A stretch of DNA of 64,000 nt from Caldifermentibacillus hisashii. Lineage in GTDB: Bacteria; Bacillota; Bacilli; Bacillales; Caldibacillaceae. Below, piece after piece: positions 8,328 to 16,528 of this stretch. The notes below the pieces were generated by a model. The model did no database searches, was not told where the DNA came from, and saw only the letters and a program-made list of their open reading frames with translations. The stretch lies in assembly GCF_027568575.1 (NCBI RefSeq), contig NZ_JANUVP010000017.1, one strand, 5' to 3'. The position numbers and the translations under genes are program-made. Each line of letters starts with the position of its first letter. Position 1 is the first letter of the stretch.

Positions 8328-9278
8328 TTGAAGGCGTATATATTAAAGCGATTTATATCCATGATTCCTGTTCTTTTGATTGTTGCTACTATCGTATTTT
8401 TCCTTATCCACTTAATTCCGGGAGATCCTGCCGCAGTTATTTTGGGACCTGAAGCGACACCGGAAGAAGTAGAAAAACTTAGAGAAGAACTAGGATTAAA
8501 CTTACCCTTATATAGTCAGTTTTTTTATTGGCTAATCGGAATTTTCCAAGGTGATCTTGGTGATTCAATATATATGAACAAACCTGTGTTGCAAGCTTTT
8601 GTCGAACATATTGGACCAACCCTATCTCTTGCTCTGCTTGCACAAGCAATTTCTATTATTATTGCAATTCCTATAGGAGTGTTAGCTGCTAAAAAACAAG
8701 GGACATTTGTCGACCACCTATTTATGCTGATTGCCATGTTTGGAATGTCACTACCAAGTTTCTTGTTTGGACTGTTATTAATGCTCGTTTTCGGTGTGCA
8801 TTTACAATGGCTGCCTGCCGCCGGTTATCAGCCACTCGGTGCCGGAATATGGGAACATCTGAAATATATGATTTTACCGGCATTTGCACTTGGAATGATA
8901 CAAGCAGCGGTAATTGCACGAATGACGAGATCTTCCATGCTGGATATTTTAAGTATGAATTATATCAAAGCTGCCAAAGCCAAAGGGCTTAAAGAGCGAG
9001 TTGTCATTTACAAGCACGCTTTTCGAAACGCTTTTATTCCAATTTTAACGATTTTGGGTGAAACATTTGGATCCCTAATTACAGGAGCAGTAGTTACTGA
9101 GACCGTGTTCAACTTACCGGGAATCGGTCAATTAGTGGTGAATTCCATTGTTAGAAGAGATTATGCTGTTATTCAAGGAACGATCCTGATCATGGCGACT
9201 ACTTACCTTGTTCTGAATTTAATTATTGATCTTTTGTATGGCGTTGTCGATCCGAGAGTCAGGTTAAATCGCAAATAA
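8328..9278 (+). CDS. Peptide ABC transporter permease (DppB/OppB type)
   Basis: A 316-residue membrane protein with about six transmembrane segments. The N-terminus (LIHLIPGDPAAVILGPEATPEEVEKL) is the hallmark of the DppB/OppB/NikB subfamily, and the EAA-like loop near AAKAKGLKERVVIYKHAFRN binds the ATPases. It starts at TTG 8328 after AAAAAGGTGGGAG. It pairs with the next gene to form the translocation pore for peptide (or another SBP-5 ligand) uptake. Confidence 0.93.
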   Translation: MKAYILKRFISMIPVLLIVATIVFFLIHLIPGDPAAVILGPEATPEEVEKLREELGLNLPLYSQFFYWLIGIFQGDLGDSIYMNKPVLQAFVEHIGPTLSLALLAQAISIIIAIPIGVLAAKKQGTFVDHLFMLIAMFGMSLPSFLFGLLLMLVFGVHLQWLPAAGYQPLGAGIWEHLKYMILPAFALGMIQAAVIARMTRSSMLDILSMNYIKAAKAKGLKERVVIYKHAFRNAFIPILTILGETFGSLITGAVVTETVFNLPGIGQLVVNSIVRRDYAVIQGTILIMATTYLVLNLIIDLLYGVVDPRVRLNRK

Positions 9279-9292
9279 AGGGGGAACGGACC

Positions 9293-10222
9293 ATGGAAAT
9301 GAAACCTTCAATTCAAATGGAACCAAAGATAGACTACGACCATTTTACTTCCATTCGCAATCAACTGAAAAAAGAACAGCGCTCCTTGTTTATCAAACGC
9401 TTTTTGTCAAATCGTTCGGTTGTTATTGGTGGTAGTATTTTACTGGTCCTTATCATTTTTGCAATCGTAGGTCCGATGGTGAGTAAGTATACCCCATTAG
9501 AGATTGATCCTGTTAACCGACTTCAGGGTCCTAGTGCTGAACATTGGTTTGGAACTGATAATTTTGGAAGGGATTTGTTCAGTCGTATAGCCCATGGAGC
9601 TCAAGTTTCATTGGGCGTTGGTCTATCTGTTGCATTTTTGACAGCGGTTATTGGTCTATTCGTTGGCTTGTATGCTGCCTATTATTCTATTCTTGATCAT
9701 ATTTTTATGCGGATTTGTGATGCGTTAATGGCCTTTCCCGATATTTTGTTAGCCGTGGCGATTATGGCTGTTCTAGGACCCAGACCGGTCAATGTCATTA
9801 TTGCAGTAACGATTGTAAAAATTCCGGTTGTAGCGAGAATTGTGCGTTCTAGTGCCTTGGTTGTAAAAGAACAAACATATATTGAGGCGATGAAAGCACT
9901 GGGCGCGAGTTCATGGAGAATCATTTGGTTCCACACTGTCCCGAATGCACTGTCACCAATGATCGTTCAAGTTACATATATATTTGCCATTGCCATCATC
10001 CTTGAAGCTTCTTTAAGTTTTTTAGGAGTGGGTATACCTGCTCCCAACCCGAGTTGGGGTAATATTTTATATGATGGAAAAACGGTAATCTATTCAGCAT
10101 GGTGGATGACTGTTTTTCCAGGTCTGTTTATCATTCTGGCCGTACTTGGATTGAATATCTTTGGCGACGGGTTGCGTGATTTATTAGATCCGAAAAGTCA
10201 TAAAGCAATAAATAAACAATAA
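9293..10222 (+). CDS. Peptide ABC transporter permease (DppC/OppC type)
   Basis: A 309-residue membrane protein with a cytosolic N-terminal extension and about six transmembrane segments. The segment HWFGTDNFGRDLFSRIAHGA is diagnostic of the DppC/OppC subfamily and EAMKALGASSWRIIWFHTVPN is the EAA coupling loop. It lies 14 bases after the partner permease, in the same operon. Confidence 0.93.
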   Translation: MEMKPSIQMEPKIDYDHFTSIRNQLKKEQRSLFIKRFLSNRSVVIGGSILLVLIIFAIVGPMVSKYTPLEIDPVNRLQGPSAEHWFGTDNFGRDLFSRIAHGAQVSLGVGLSVAFLTAVIGLFVGLYAAYYSILDHIFMRICDALMAFPDILLAVAIMAVLGPRPVNVIIAVTIVKIPVVARIVRSSALVVKEQTYIEAMKALGASSWRIIWFHTVPNALSPMIVQVTYIFAIAIILEASLSFLGVGIPAPNPSWGNILYDGKTVIYSAWWMTVFPGLFIILAVLGLNIFGDGLRDLLDPKSHKAINKQ

Positions 10223-10264
10223 TTTCGTTTATATTGATTTAACTTGATTTTAAGGGGTGAGATG

Positions 10265-11278
10265 GTGGGAGAGCATTTATTAGAAGTAAAAAATTTAAAG
10301 ACGACGTTTTTAACAGAAATGGGTTCGGTTGTAGCAGTTGATGGGATGAGCCTGCATGTCGATTACGGTGAAACTTTAGGCCTTGTAGGTGAATCCGGTT
10401 GTGGAAAAAGTGTTACGGCAGAATCGATCATGCGCCTTTTAGATGAGCGGACAACAAAATATGAAGGCGAGATCCTTTTTAAAGGTCAAGATTTACTTTC
10501 TCTACCTGAAAAGAAAATGGTTGATATTCGGGGAAATGAAATCGCAATGATATTTCAAGATGCAATGACTTCTCTAAATCCCGTCTATACAATCGGAAAT
10601 CAAATTGTCGAGACGATTTTAACTCACCAAAAGGTATCAAAAAAGGAGGTATATGAAAAAGCGATAGAAATGTTGCGGTTAACAGGAATTCCTTCACCGG
10701 AAAAAAGAATACTTGAATACCCTCACGAAATATCTGGTGGAATGAGACAAAGGGTAATGATTGCAATGGCCCTATCATGTAAACCAAGCCTGTTAATTGC
10801 AGATGAACCGACAACAGCACTAGATGTAACTATACAAGCACAAATTTTGGATGTCATCAATGAATTGAAAAAGGAATTGAACATGGGGGTTATTATGATT
10901 ACCCATGATTTAGGTGTTGTGGCGGAGGTTTGTACCAGAGTTGCTGTCATGTATCTGGGGCAAGTGATTGAGGAAGCACCGGTGGACAACATATTTACAA
11001 ATTCACTTCATCCATATACCAAAGGATTATTAAAGTCCATACCTAAAATCGATGGTGACCGTAATAAAAAGCTCTTTACGATTGAGGGGATTGTTCCTTC
11101 CCTCCACAATATTCCAAAAGGTTGCCGATTTGCACCCAGATGCCCGTTTGCGGATGAACAGTGCAGGACACAATCTCCCGTATTAAAGGAAACAGGTGGG
11201 GGACATAAAGTGAGATGTTGGCATTATGAAAAAATCGGGCAAATGGAGGAGAAGATAGATGTCACAGCAACAAGCTGA
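10265..11278 (+). CDS. Peptide ABC transporter ATP-binding protein (DppD/OppD type)
   Basis: A protein of about 337 residues with Walker A GESGCGKS, signature SGGMRQR and Walker B LLIADEP, followed by the oligopeptide/nickel transporter C-terminal extension with its Cys motif (CRFAPRCPFA...C...C), which may bind an Fe-S cluster. Start choice: AAGGGGTGA (10252-10260) places translation at GTG 10265 or ATG 10262; the in-frame TTG at 10244 would lie upstream of this site. It overlaps the next ATPase gene by 20 bases and so is translationally coupled. Confidence 0.9.
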   Translation: MGEHLLEVKNLKTTFLTEMGSVVAVDGMSLHVDYGETLGLVGESGCGKSVTAESIMRLLDERTTKYEGEILFKGQDLLSLPEKKMVDIRGNEIAMIFQDAMTSLNPVYTIGNQIVETILTHQKVSKKEVYEKAIEMLRLTGIPSPEKRILEYPHEISGGMRQRVMIAMALSCKPSLLIADEPTTALDVTIQAQILDVINELKKELNMGVIMITHDLGVVAEVCTRVAVMYLGQVIEEAPVDNIFTNSLHPYTKGLLKSIPKIDGDRNKKLFTIEGIVPSLHNIPKGCRFAPRCPFADEQCRTQSPVLKETGGGHKVRCWHYEKIGQMEEKIDVTATS

Positions 11279-12257
11279 AAAGGAAGCACGGAAACAGTCC
11301 GCACCCATCTTGCAAGTAAAAAATTTAAAAAAATATTATCCAATCACCTCACCTTTTGGCAAAACAAAAGATTTTGTTAAGGCAGTTGAACAGGTAACCT
11401 TTGATTTGACTGAAAAAGAGACTATCGGTCTTGTCGGTGAGTCGGGATGTGGCAAAAGTACGACGGGAAGGACTATTTTACGGTTGACGGAGCCAACAGA
11501 AGGGGCTGCGATATATAAAGGGAGAGATTTATTTACGTTAAAGCAAAAAGAAATGAAAAAAGTAAGAAAAGAAATTCAAATGGTCTTCCAAGATCCGCAT
11601 TCATCACTTAATCCAAAAAAGCGGATTGGTGAAATAATAGAAGAATCTATGAAAATACATCGAATCGGAAATAAGGCGGAACGAATTGAGAAGGCAATGT
11701 ATTTATTAAGAAGGACAGGAATCAGGGAGGATCAATATTATAAGTTTCCTCACGAGTTTTCCGGTGGACAGAGACAAAGAATTGGAATTGCCCGTGCGTT
11801 GGCAGTAAACCCATCTGTTTTTATACTTGATGAACCGGTTTCTGCATTAGATGTATCAATTCAGTCGCAAGTGATTAATTTGTTGGAAGAACTTCAGGAT
11901 GAATTCAAGTTGGCTTATTTATTTATCTCCCACGATTTAAGTGTAGTCCGGCATATTTCTGATCAAATCGGTGTTATGTATTTAGGTCATCTTGTTGAAA
12001 AGGCTTCAACTGATGAGTTATTTGAGAATCCGCTTCATCCGTATACAAAGGCTTTACTGTCTTCCATCCCAATTCCGGATACAAGGGTAAGAAGGGAGCG
12101 AATTATTTTGAAAGGCGATGTTCCTTCTCCAATCAACCCACCATCCGGATGTGTTTTTCACACAAGGTGTCCGTTTATCATAGAAAAATGTAAGAAGGAA
12201 AAGCCAATATATAAAGAAAGCACCAACGGTCATCTTGTCGCATGTCATTTATATTAA
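11259..12257 (+). CDS. Peptide ABC transporter ATP-binding protein (DppF/OppF type)
   Basis: A 332-residue ATPase with Walker A GESGCGKST, the Q-loop QMVFQDPHSSLNP, signature SGGQRQR, Walker B VFILDEP and the family C-terminal region CVFHTRCPF..C. It has the N-terminal LKKYYPI opening typical of DppF/OppF. The start (ATG 11259) lies inside the end of the previous ATPase gene and follows ATGGAGGAG. Fifth and last gene of the importer. Confidence 0.92.
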   Translation: MSQQQAEKEARKQSAPILQVKNLKKYYPITSPFGKTKDFVKAVEQVTFDLTEKETIGLVGESGCGKSTTGRTILRLTEPTEGAAIYKGRDLFTLKQKEMKKVRKEIQMVFQDPHSSLNPKKRIGEIIEESMKIHRIGNKAERIEKAMYLLRRTGIREDQYYKFPHEFSGGQRQRIGIARALAVNPSVFILDEPVSALDVSIQSQVINLLEELQDEFKLAYLFISHDLSVVRHISDQIGVMYLGHLVEKASTDELFENPLHPYTKALLSSIPIPDTRVRRERIILKGDVPSPINPPSGCVFHTRCPFIIEKCKKEKPIYKESTNGHLVACHLY

Positions 12258-12314
12258 GAGTTCATGTTGAAAGATTGGCGAGAAAGTATTATTTCTAGAA
12301 AGAAAGTTTAAACA

Positions 12315-12449
12315 ATGATGTATGATGTAAGTCTATTGGATGGAGAAATTCGTTTACCTTCAGATTTTAAAATGATAGGAACATATCCTCCTAAACCATC
12401 ATTATCATTCACAAATTTACTAAAGGGGATGTTGACTATTGAAGATTAA
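12315..12449 (+). CDS. Possible 44-residue peptide overlapping the racemase start
   Basis: An ATG-started frame of 45 codons fills most of the gap between the importer and the racemase and overlaps the racemase start by 11 bases in another frame. The translation begins MMYDVSLLDGEIRLPSDF. No good ribosome binding site precedes it (AGAAAG only). I do not recognise it; it may be chance or a remnant of a longer gene. Confidence 0.2.
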   Translation: MMYDVSLLDGEIRLPSDFKMIGTYPPKPSLSFTNLLKGMLTIED

Positions 12450-13548
12450 AAAAATTGAGGTGTATGCAATTAAACTGCCGTTAATTGAGCCGTTTGTCAT
12501 TAGCTATGCCCGGTATGATACAATGCCTTCCATTATAATAAAAATTACTACGGATGACGGAATTGTCGGGTATGGTGAAGGAGTTCCGGATGAACATGTT
12601 ACAGGGGAAACTTGGGAAAGTACGTATCATGTGCTAAAATCCAAAATTGCCCCGGAATTAATCGGTCAAAACCCAATGGACATAGAATATATCCATGAAA
12701 TTATGGACAAAACGATGTATGGGATTCCTACTGCCAAGGCGGCAATTGATATCGCCTGTTATGATATTGCAGGGAAAAAACTCGGTGTTCCAGTCTATAC
12801 TTTGTTGGGTGGGCGTTACCATCAAAATTTTTCACTCACAAAAGTTCTTAGTATCGATTCACCAAAAAGAATGGCAGATGAAGCAGAAAAATATTTGAAT
12901 GAAGGGTATACCTCATTTAAATTAAAAGTTGGAACAGATCCAATGGAAGATGTTAAGCGGATTAGAGCAGTCAGAGAACGAGTCGGGGAAGAAGTGTCGA
13001 TGCGAATTGACGTTAACCAAGGATGGAAAACAAGTGCTGCCACTTTGAAAGTTTTGCGGATGCTTGAGGATATGTTTTTGGAATGGATTGAGCAACCTGT
13101 CGTAGCAGATAATATTGACGGGATGGCTGAAATCAAATCAAAAACTACCGTCCCCCTAATGATAGACGAAGGATTGCACGGACCTAAGACGATGCGGGAA
13201 ATTATTGCAAAACGTGCTGCTGATAAAGTCAATATTAAATTAATGAAATGCGGGGGTATCTATCCGGCACTTAAGTTGGCACATATGGCTGAAATGGCGG
13301 CCATCGAATGTCAAGTAGGTTCGATGGTTGAATCATCTGTGGCCTCTGCAGCCGGGTTGCATCTTGCCTTTTCTAAAAAAATTATCACAAGTATGGAATT
13401 GACTGGCCCATTAAAGTTTTCGAAAGACATTGGGAACCTAAAATATGATGTCCCCTATGTAAAGCTTCCCAATAAACCGGGACTCGGTGTGGATGTGGAT
13501 GAAATAACCTTAAAAGAATTAACATTCGTTTCAGATCAAATTGTTTGA
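12439..13548 (+). CDS. Enolase-superfamily racemase/epimerase with altered substrate motif
   Basis: A 369-residue member of the muconate-lactonising subgroup, close to dipeptide epimerases. Catalytic residues are present: KLK (Lys161, Lys163), metal ligands Asp191, Glu218 and Asp243, and Lys267. In Bacillus L-Ala-D/L-Glu epimerase the dipeptide ammonium group is held by an Asp-x-Asp pair (321/323); here the equivalent position reads Glu320-Leu-Thr322. The free-amino dipeptide may therefore not be the substrate, and an N-acylated amino acid, such as N-acetyl-glutamate as for DgcA, is attractive with the DUF1611 protein and M20 deacylase nearby. It starts at TTG 12439 after AAAGGGG. It follows the peptide importer and probably belongs to its operon. 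Confidence 0.88.
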   Translation: MKIKKIEVYAIKLPLIEPFVISYARYDTMPSIIIKITTDDGIVGYGEGVPDEHVTGETWESTYHVLKSKIAPELIGQNPMDIEYIHEIMDKTMYGIPTAKAAIDIACYDIAGKKLGVPVYTLLGGRYHQNFSLTKVLSIDSPKRMADEAEKYLNEGYTSFKLKVGTDPMEDVKRIRAVRERVGEEVSMRIDVNQGWKTSAATLKVLRMLEDMFLEWIEQPVVADNIDGMAEIKSKTTVPLMIDEGLHGPKTMREIIAKRAADKVNIKLMKCGGIYPALKLAHMAEMAAIECQVGSMVESSVASAAGLHLAFSKKIITSMELTGPLKFSKDIGNLKYDVPYVKLPNKPGLGVDVDEITLKELTFVSDQIV

Positions 13549-13575
13549 GCAGAAAGGATATCAAAACCATCCTTA

Positions 13576-13608
13576 AAAAAAGAGTATCCAATTGTGGGTG
13601 CTCTTTTT
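13576..13608 (+). terminator. Terminator of the importer-racemase operon
   Basis: AAAAAGAGTATCC pairs with GGGTGCTCTTTTT around a short loop and ends in TTTTTAT. Confidence 0.7.
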
Positions 13609-13995
13609 ATAATTACTATGTTATAAACAGAATCGGAAAAAATTTTGGGCCTCCATGATAGCAATGCAAAAGCATCTTTTATTTTCTATGAATATATGTT
13701 AAATTTCTAAATATATAAAGTATTTTTAGGATGGTGTAATGGTGAAAATACTGAAATTATTAGTTGATATCTTTTATTACTATTATCGGAAGTATTATAG
13801 TCATATTAAAAACTAACTTTCTTTTTACAATGTGAAATTCCTATTCGTTTAAAACAAAAACTCTTAGCATTTTAATATTCCCAAGCATTTATGTTAGGAT
13901 TATGAAAAGATGGATTGATTTCCACTGGGATAGTAGGAAATAGTTTTGCAAATCACTATCTATTAAATTGGAAAAATCAGGATTTTAATTCGAAC
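13609..13995. other. Intergenic region before the ribose operon
   Basis: A/T-rich, about 390 bp. Apart from one tiny candidate frame (13739-13816) I see no gene, RNA or repeat here; the rbs promoter begins at its right edge. Confidence 0.4.
13739..13816 (+). CDS. Possible 25-residue basic/aromatic peptide
   Basis: ATG 13739 follows TTAGGATGGTG with good spacing. The frame encodes MVKILKLLVDIF followed by a Tyr-rich basic tail. An amphipathic, membrane-associating small peptide is conceivable, but length and A/T content make chance equally possible. I do not recognise it. Confidence 0.25.
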   Translation: MVKILKLLVDIFYYYYRKYYSHIKN

Positions 13996-14024
13996 TTGAC
14001 AACCTATGCTGAATAAATTATTAT
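13996..14024 (+). promoter_or_regulatory. Sigma-A promoter of the rbs operon
   Basis: TTGACA (13996-14001), 17-bp spacer, TATTAT (14019-14024); an alternative -10 TATAAT (14022-14027) gives a 20-bp spacer. It is followed immediately by a cre-like box and then by an rbsR-type palindrome. Confidence 0.65.
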
Positions 14025-14028
14025 AATG

Positions 14029-14043
14029 ATGTAACCGTTTTCC
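14029..14043 (+). promoter_or_regulatory. cre-like box (CcpA site) at the rbs transcription start
   Basis: ATGTAACCGTTTTCC fits the CcpA consensus WTGNAANCGNWNNCW at 14 of 15 positions. It lies directly downstream of the -10, where binding would block initiation, consistent with catabolite repression of ribose use. Confidence 0.55.
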
Positions 14044-14091
14044 TACCTGATTGTAAAATAATTTATGATATAGGGTTATAATTGTGTAAAG

Positions 14092-14111
14092 TGTGGAACC
14101 GGTTACACATA
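14092..14111 (+). promoter_or_regulatory. LacI-family palindromic operator upstream of rbsR
   Basis: A near-palindrome centred on AACCGGTT lies in the leader about 40 bases before the rbsR start. It is the expected type of site for the LacI-family regulator encoded next to it, and it also fits the cre consensus with one mismatch. The same 20 bases recur exactly inside rbsK at 15394-15413. Confidence 0.65.
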
Positions 14112-14152
14112 AAGATTGAGTATACTTGAGTTTTAGAAGGTTGGTAAGGAAG

Positions 14153-15121
14153 ATGGCGACTATTCGAGATGTGGCAAGCTTGGCTGGTGTATCTGTTGCA
14201 ACAGTATCCAGAGTTTTAAATAATAATGGCTATGTTCACGAAGATACGAGGAAAAAGGTTGTTCAGGCCATTAATAAACTGGATTATAAACCGAATGCAG
14301 TTGCTCGGAGTCTGTATAAAAAAACATCAAAATCTATCGGGTTCATCATCCCCGATATAACCAACCCATTCTTTCCGCAGTTGGTTCGGGCTGTTGAAAG
14401 TTTCTTTGTTGAAGAGGGATATACAATTTTGTTATTTAATAGTGATGAAGAATTGGAACATGAACTGAAAATACTTGAAATCATGGAATCAAAGTATGTC
14501 GATGGGATATTGATTGTTTCCAATACAATAGGGAAAGACCAATTAGAGCGCCTTTCGATTCCGGTCGTTGCAATCGACCGGGTGATTGATGAAACAATTC
14601 CCACTGTGTCGATTGATAACTATCACGGTGCGAGAGAGGCTGTTCGATTATTATTAAAAAAGGGCTGTAGAAATATTGCACACATTAGGGGACCGGAAAA
14701 TGTTTACACAGCAGAAGAACGATTAAAAGGATATTTAGATGAAATGAAGGCTCATGGCTTGCCAACCTATGTCTATGCTGGAAATTACGAGTTAAAGATA
14801 TCTATGTTAACCACGATGAAGCTATTATCTGAAAATTCTGGTATTGATGGAATATTTGCCGGTAATGATGTAATGGCGGTTGGAGCAATTAAGGCTGCCT
14901 CAAAACTAGGTATTACTATTCCAAAAGAATTGAAAATTATCGGGTTTGATGGAATCGAGTTGGCAGAAGCGATTACACCGGAATTGACCACGATGGAACA
15001 GCCAATTCTCAAACTTGGAAGAAAGAGTGGCGAGCTTTTACTCAAACTGATTCAGGGAGAACCATTAAATACGCAACATGTAACCTATCATGCAAAACTG
15101 GTTGAACGAAATTCCACATGA
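14153..15121 (+). CDS. rbsR: LacI-family ribose operon repressor
   Basis: A 322-residue regulator. MATIRDVASLAGVSVATVSRVLNN is the LacI helix-turn-helix with hinge helix, followed by a periplasmic-binding-protein-like ligand domain (about 60-320, containing IGFIIPDITNPFF and a late GFDGIELA segment). First gene of the ribose operon, hence autoregulated. I prefer ATG 14153 over the in-frame TTG 14126 because family members begin with MATIxDVA and TAAGGA lies just upstream. Orthologous to Bacillus RbsR by context. Confidence 0.9.
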   Translation: MATIRDVASLAGVSVATVSRVLNNNGYVHEDTRKKVVQAINKLDYKPNAVARSLYKKTSKSIGFIIPDITNPFFPQLVRAVESFFVEEGYTILLFNSDEELEHELKILEIMESKYVDGILIVSNTIGKDQLERLSIPVVAIDRVIDETIPTVSIDNYHGAREAVRLLLKKGCRNIAHIRGPENVYTAEERLKGYLDEMKAHGLPTYVYAGNYELKISMLTTMKLLSENSGIDGIFAGNDVMAVGAIKAASKLGITIPKELKIIGFDGIELAEAITPELTTMEQPILKLGRKSGELLLKLIQGEPLNTQHVTYHAKLVERNST

Positions 15122-15151
15122 ATAATGTGTTCTTTGAAAGGAGTGGTATAG

Positions 15152-16027
15152 GTGATTACCATTGTTGGTAGTTTGAATATTGACCTAATAACAAAAGTCG
15201 GGCGCTATCCGAAACTTGGAGAAACATTATTAGGTAGCAGATTTCAGACAAAATTTGGAGGGAAAGGTGCTAATCAGGCTGTAGCGGTGAGTAAACTGGG
15301 TGGAGAGGTTCAAATGATAGGCTGTGTCGGCTCGGATTCGTATGGCAATGATTATCGAACATATTTACAAAAAGAAGGGATTTCTATCGATAATGTGGAA
15401 CCGGTTACACATACATCCACAGGAACAGCAACCATCATTGTAGCTGAAGGGGACAACTCCATCATTGTGGTTCCCGGTGCAAATTTTGCCTTAACACCGG
15501 AAATGATTGAATCAAAGAAGGACGCCATTGCAAAGAGTGAAGTTGTCGTTCTTCAACTCGAAATACCGATGGAGACTGTTGAAAAAGTATTGGAAATAGC
15601 TAAGGAAAATAATGTAACAACAATCTTGAATCCGGCTCCATTTCAGTCGATTCCTTCTCATTGGTGGGAAATGATTACCTATATCACACCAAATGAACAT
15701 GAAGCCGCCCAATTAATGAAAGATGTTCACTTTAAAGAAGCGTATAAAGAAAAAATGATTATGACAAATGGTAGTAAGGGAGTTTTATACTATCGGAATG
15801 GAAAAGAATATAAAATTTCTGCTCCTAAAGTTCAAGTGGTCGATACGACTGGAGCGGGCGATACCTTTAACGGCGCTTTTGCTTATTTTTTACATGAAGG
15901 ATATAACTTGGAAGAAACATGTAAATTTGCGACATCGGCAGCAAGTCTCTCAGTAACCAAATTTGGGGCTCAAGGCGGGATGCCGACATTAGAAGAATTG
16001 CAGAAATTTATGAATGGACAGCATTAA
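15152..16027 (+). CDS. rbsK: Ribokinase
   Basis: A 291-residue PfkB-family kinase that phosphorylates ribose at O5 in the cytoplasm. Sequence marks are GSLNIDLITKVGRYPKLGET at the start, the GGKGANQAVA substrate loop (about 36-45) and DTTGAGDTFNGAF (about 232-244) with the catalytic Asp. It starts at GTG 15152 after AAAGGAGTGG. An exact copy of the rbs operator lies in its coding sequence at 15394-15413. Confidence 0.95.
   Translation: MITIVGSLNIDLITKVGRYPKLGETLLGSRFQTKFGGKGANQAVAVSKLGGEVQMIGCVGSDSYGNDYRTYLQKEGISIDNVEPVTHTSTGTATIIVAEGDNSIIVVPGANFALTPEMIESKKDAIAKSEVVVLQLEIPMETVEKVLEIAKENNVTTILNPAPFQSIPSHWWEMITYITPNEHEAAQLMKDVHFKEAYKEKMIMTNGSKGVLYYRNGKEYKISAPKVQVVDTTGAGDTFNGAFAYFLHEGYNLEETCKFATSAASLSVTKFGAQGGMPTLEELQKFMNGQH
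15394..15413 (+). promoter_or_regulatory. Exact intragenic copy of the rbs operator palindrome
   Basis: The 20 bases here are identical to 14092-14111 upstream of rbsR; flanking bases differ. It encodes VEPVTHT in ribokinase. An identical site about 1.3 kb downstream of the operator could act as an auxiliary site for repression looping or as a roadblock. Confidence 0.55.
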
Positions 16028-16063
16028 TGGAATGCAACTCAAATGTGCCAAGGAGGAAACACG

Positions 16064-16453
16064 ATGAAAAAGAATGGCATTTTAAACAGTGAAATAACAA
16101 AGGTATTAGCGGACTTGGGACATACCGATACAATTGTGATAGCAGATTGCGGTCTTCCTATCCCGCCATCTGTAAAAAAAGTCGATTTGGCTTTAGCATT
16201 TGGGAATCCCTCCTTTTTAGATATATTGAACTTGCTTAAAGATGAAATGGTTATTGAAAAAGTGACAATTGCGACTGAAATGGAAGAAAAAAACAAAGTG
16301 CTTTATAAAGAAATTACTGAAAATTTTCCTGCAATCGAGAAAGTGAGTCATGAAAAATTTAAAGAAAAGACGAAGCAAGTAATGGCAATTATTCGGACAG
16401 GAGAAGCTACTCCTTATGCAAATATTATACTGCATGCAGGTGTCCTATTTTAA
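16064..16453 (+). CDS. rbsD: D-ribose pyranase
   Basis: A 129-residue protein that interconverts beta-pyranose and beta-furanose forms of ribose before phosphorylation. The family motif LADLGHTDTIVIADCGLPIP holds the catalytic His (about residue 20), and the C-terminus ...IRTGEATPYANIILHAGVLF is typical. ATG 16064 is chosen because AGGAGG (16051-16056) lies 7 bases upstream; an in-frame ATG at 16043 lacks such a site. Lies between rbsK and rbsA as in Bacillus. Confidence 0.95.
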   Translation: MKKNGILNSEITKVLADLGHTDTIVIADCGLPIPPSVKKVDLALAFGNPSFLDILNLLKDEMVIEKVTIATEMEEKNKVLYKEITENFPAIEKVSHEKFKEKTKQVMAIIRTGEATPYANIILHAGVLF

Positions 16454-16528
16454 TAGATTCCTAACGAATGAATAGCGGGCAATTTTTATATTTCAAGATT
16501 CGATCTGAAAAGGATTGAGGTGAAGAAC

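Noticed and set aside
12439..13548. Confident naming as L-Ala-D/L-Glu epimerase (YkfB)
   Set aside because: The Asp-x-Asp ammonium-binding pair is absent, so only a superfamily-level name is given.
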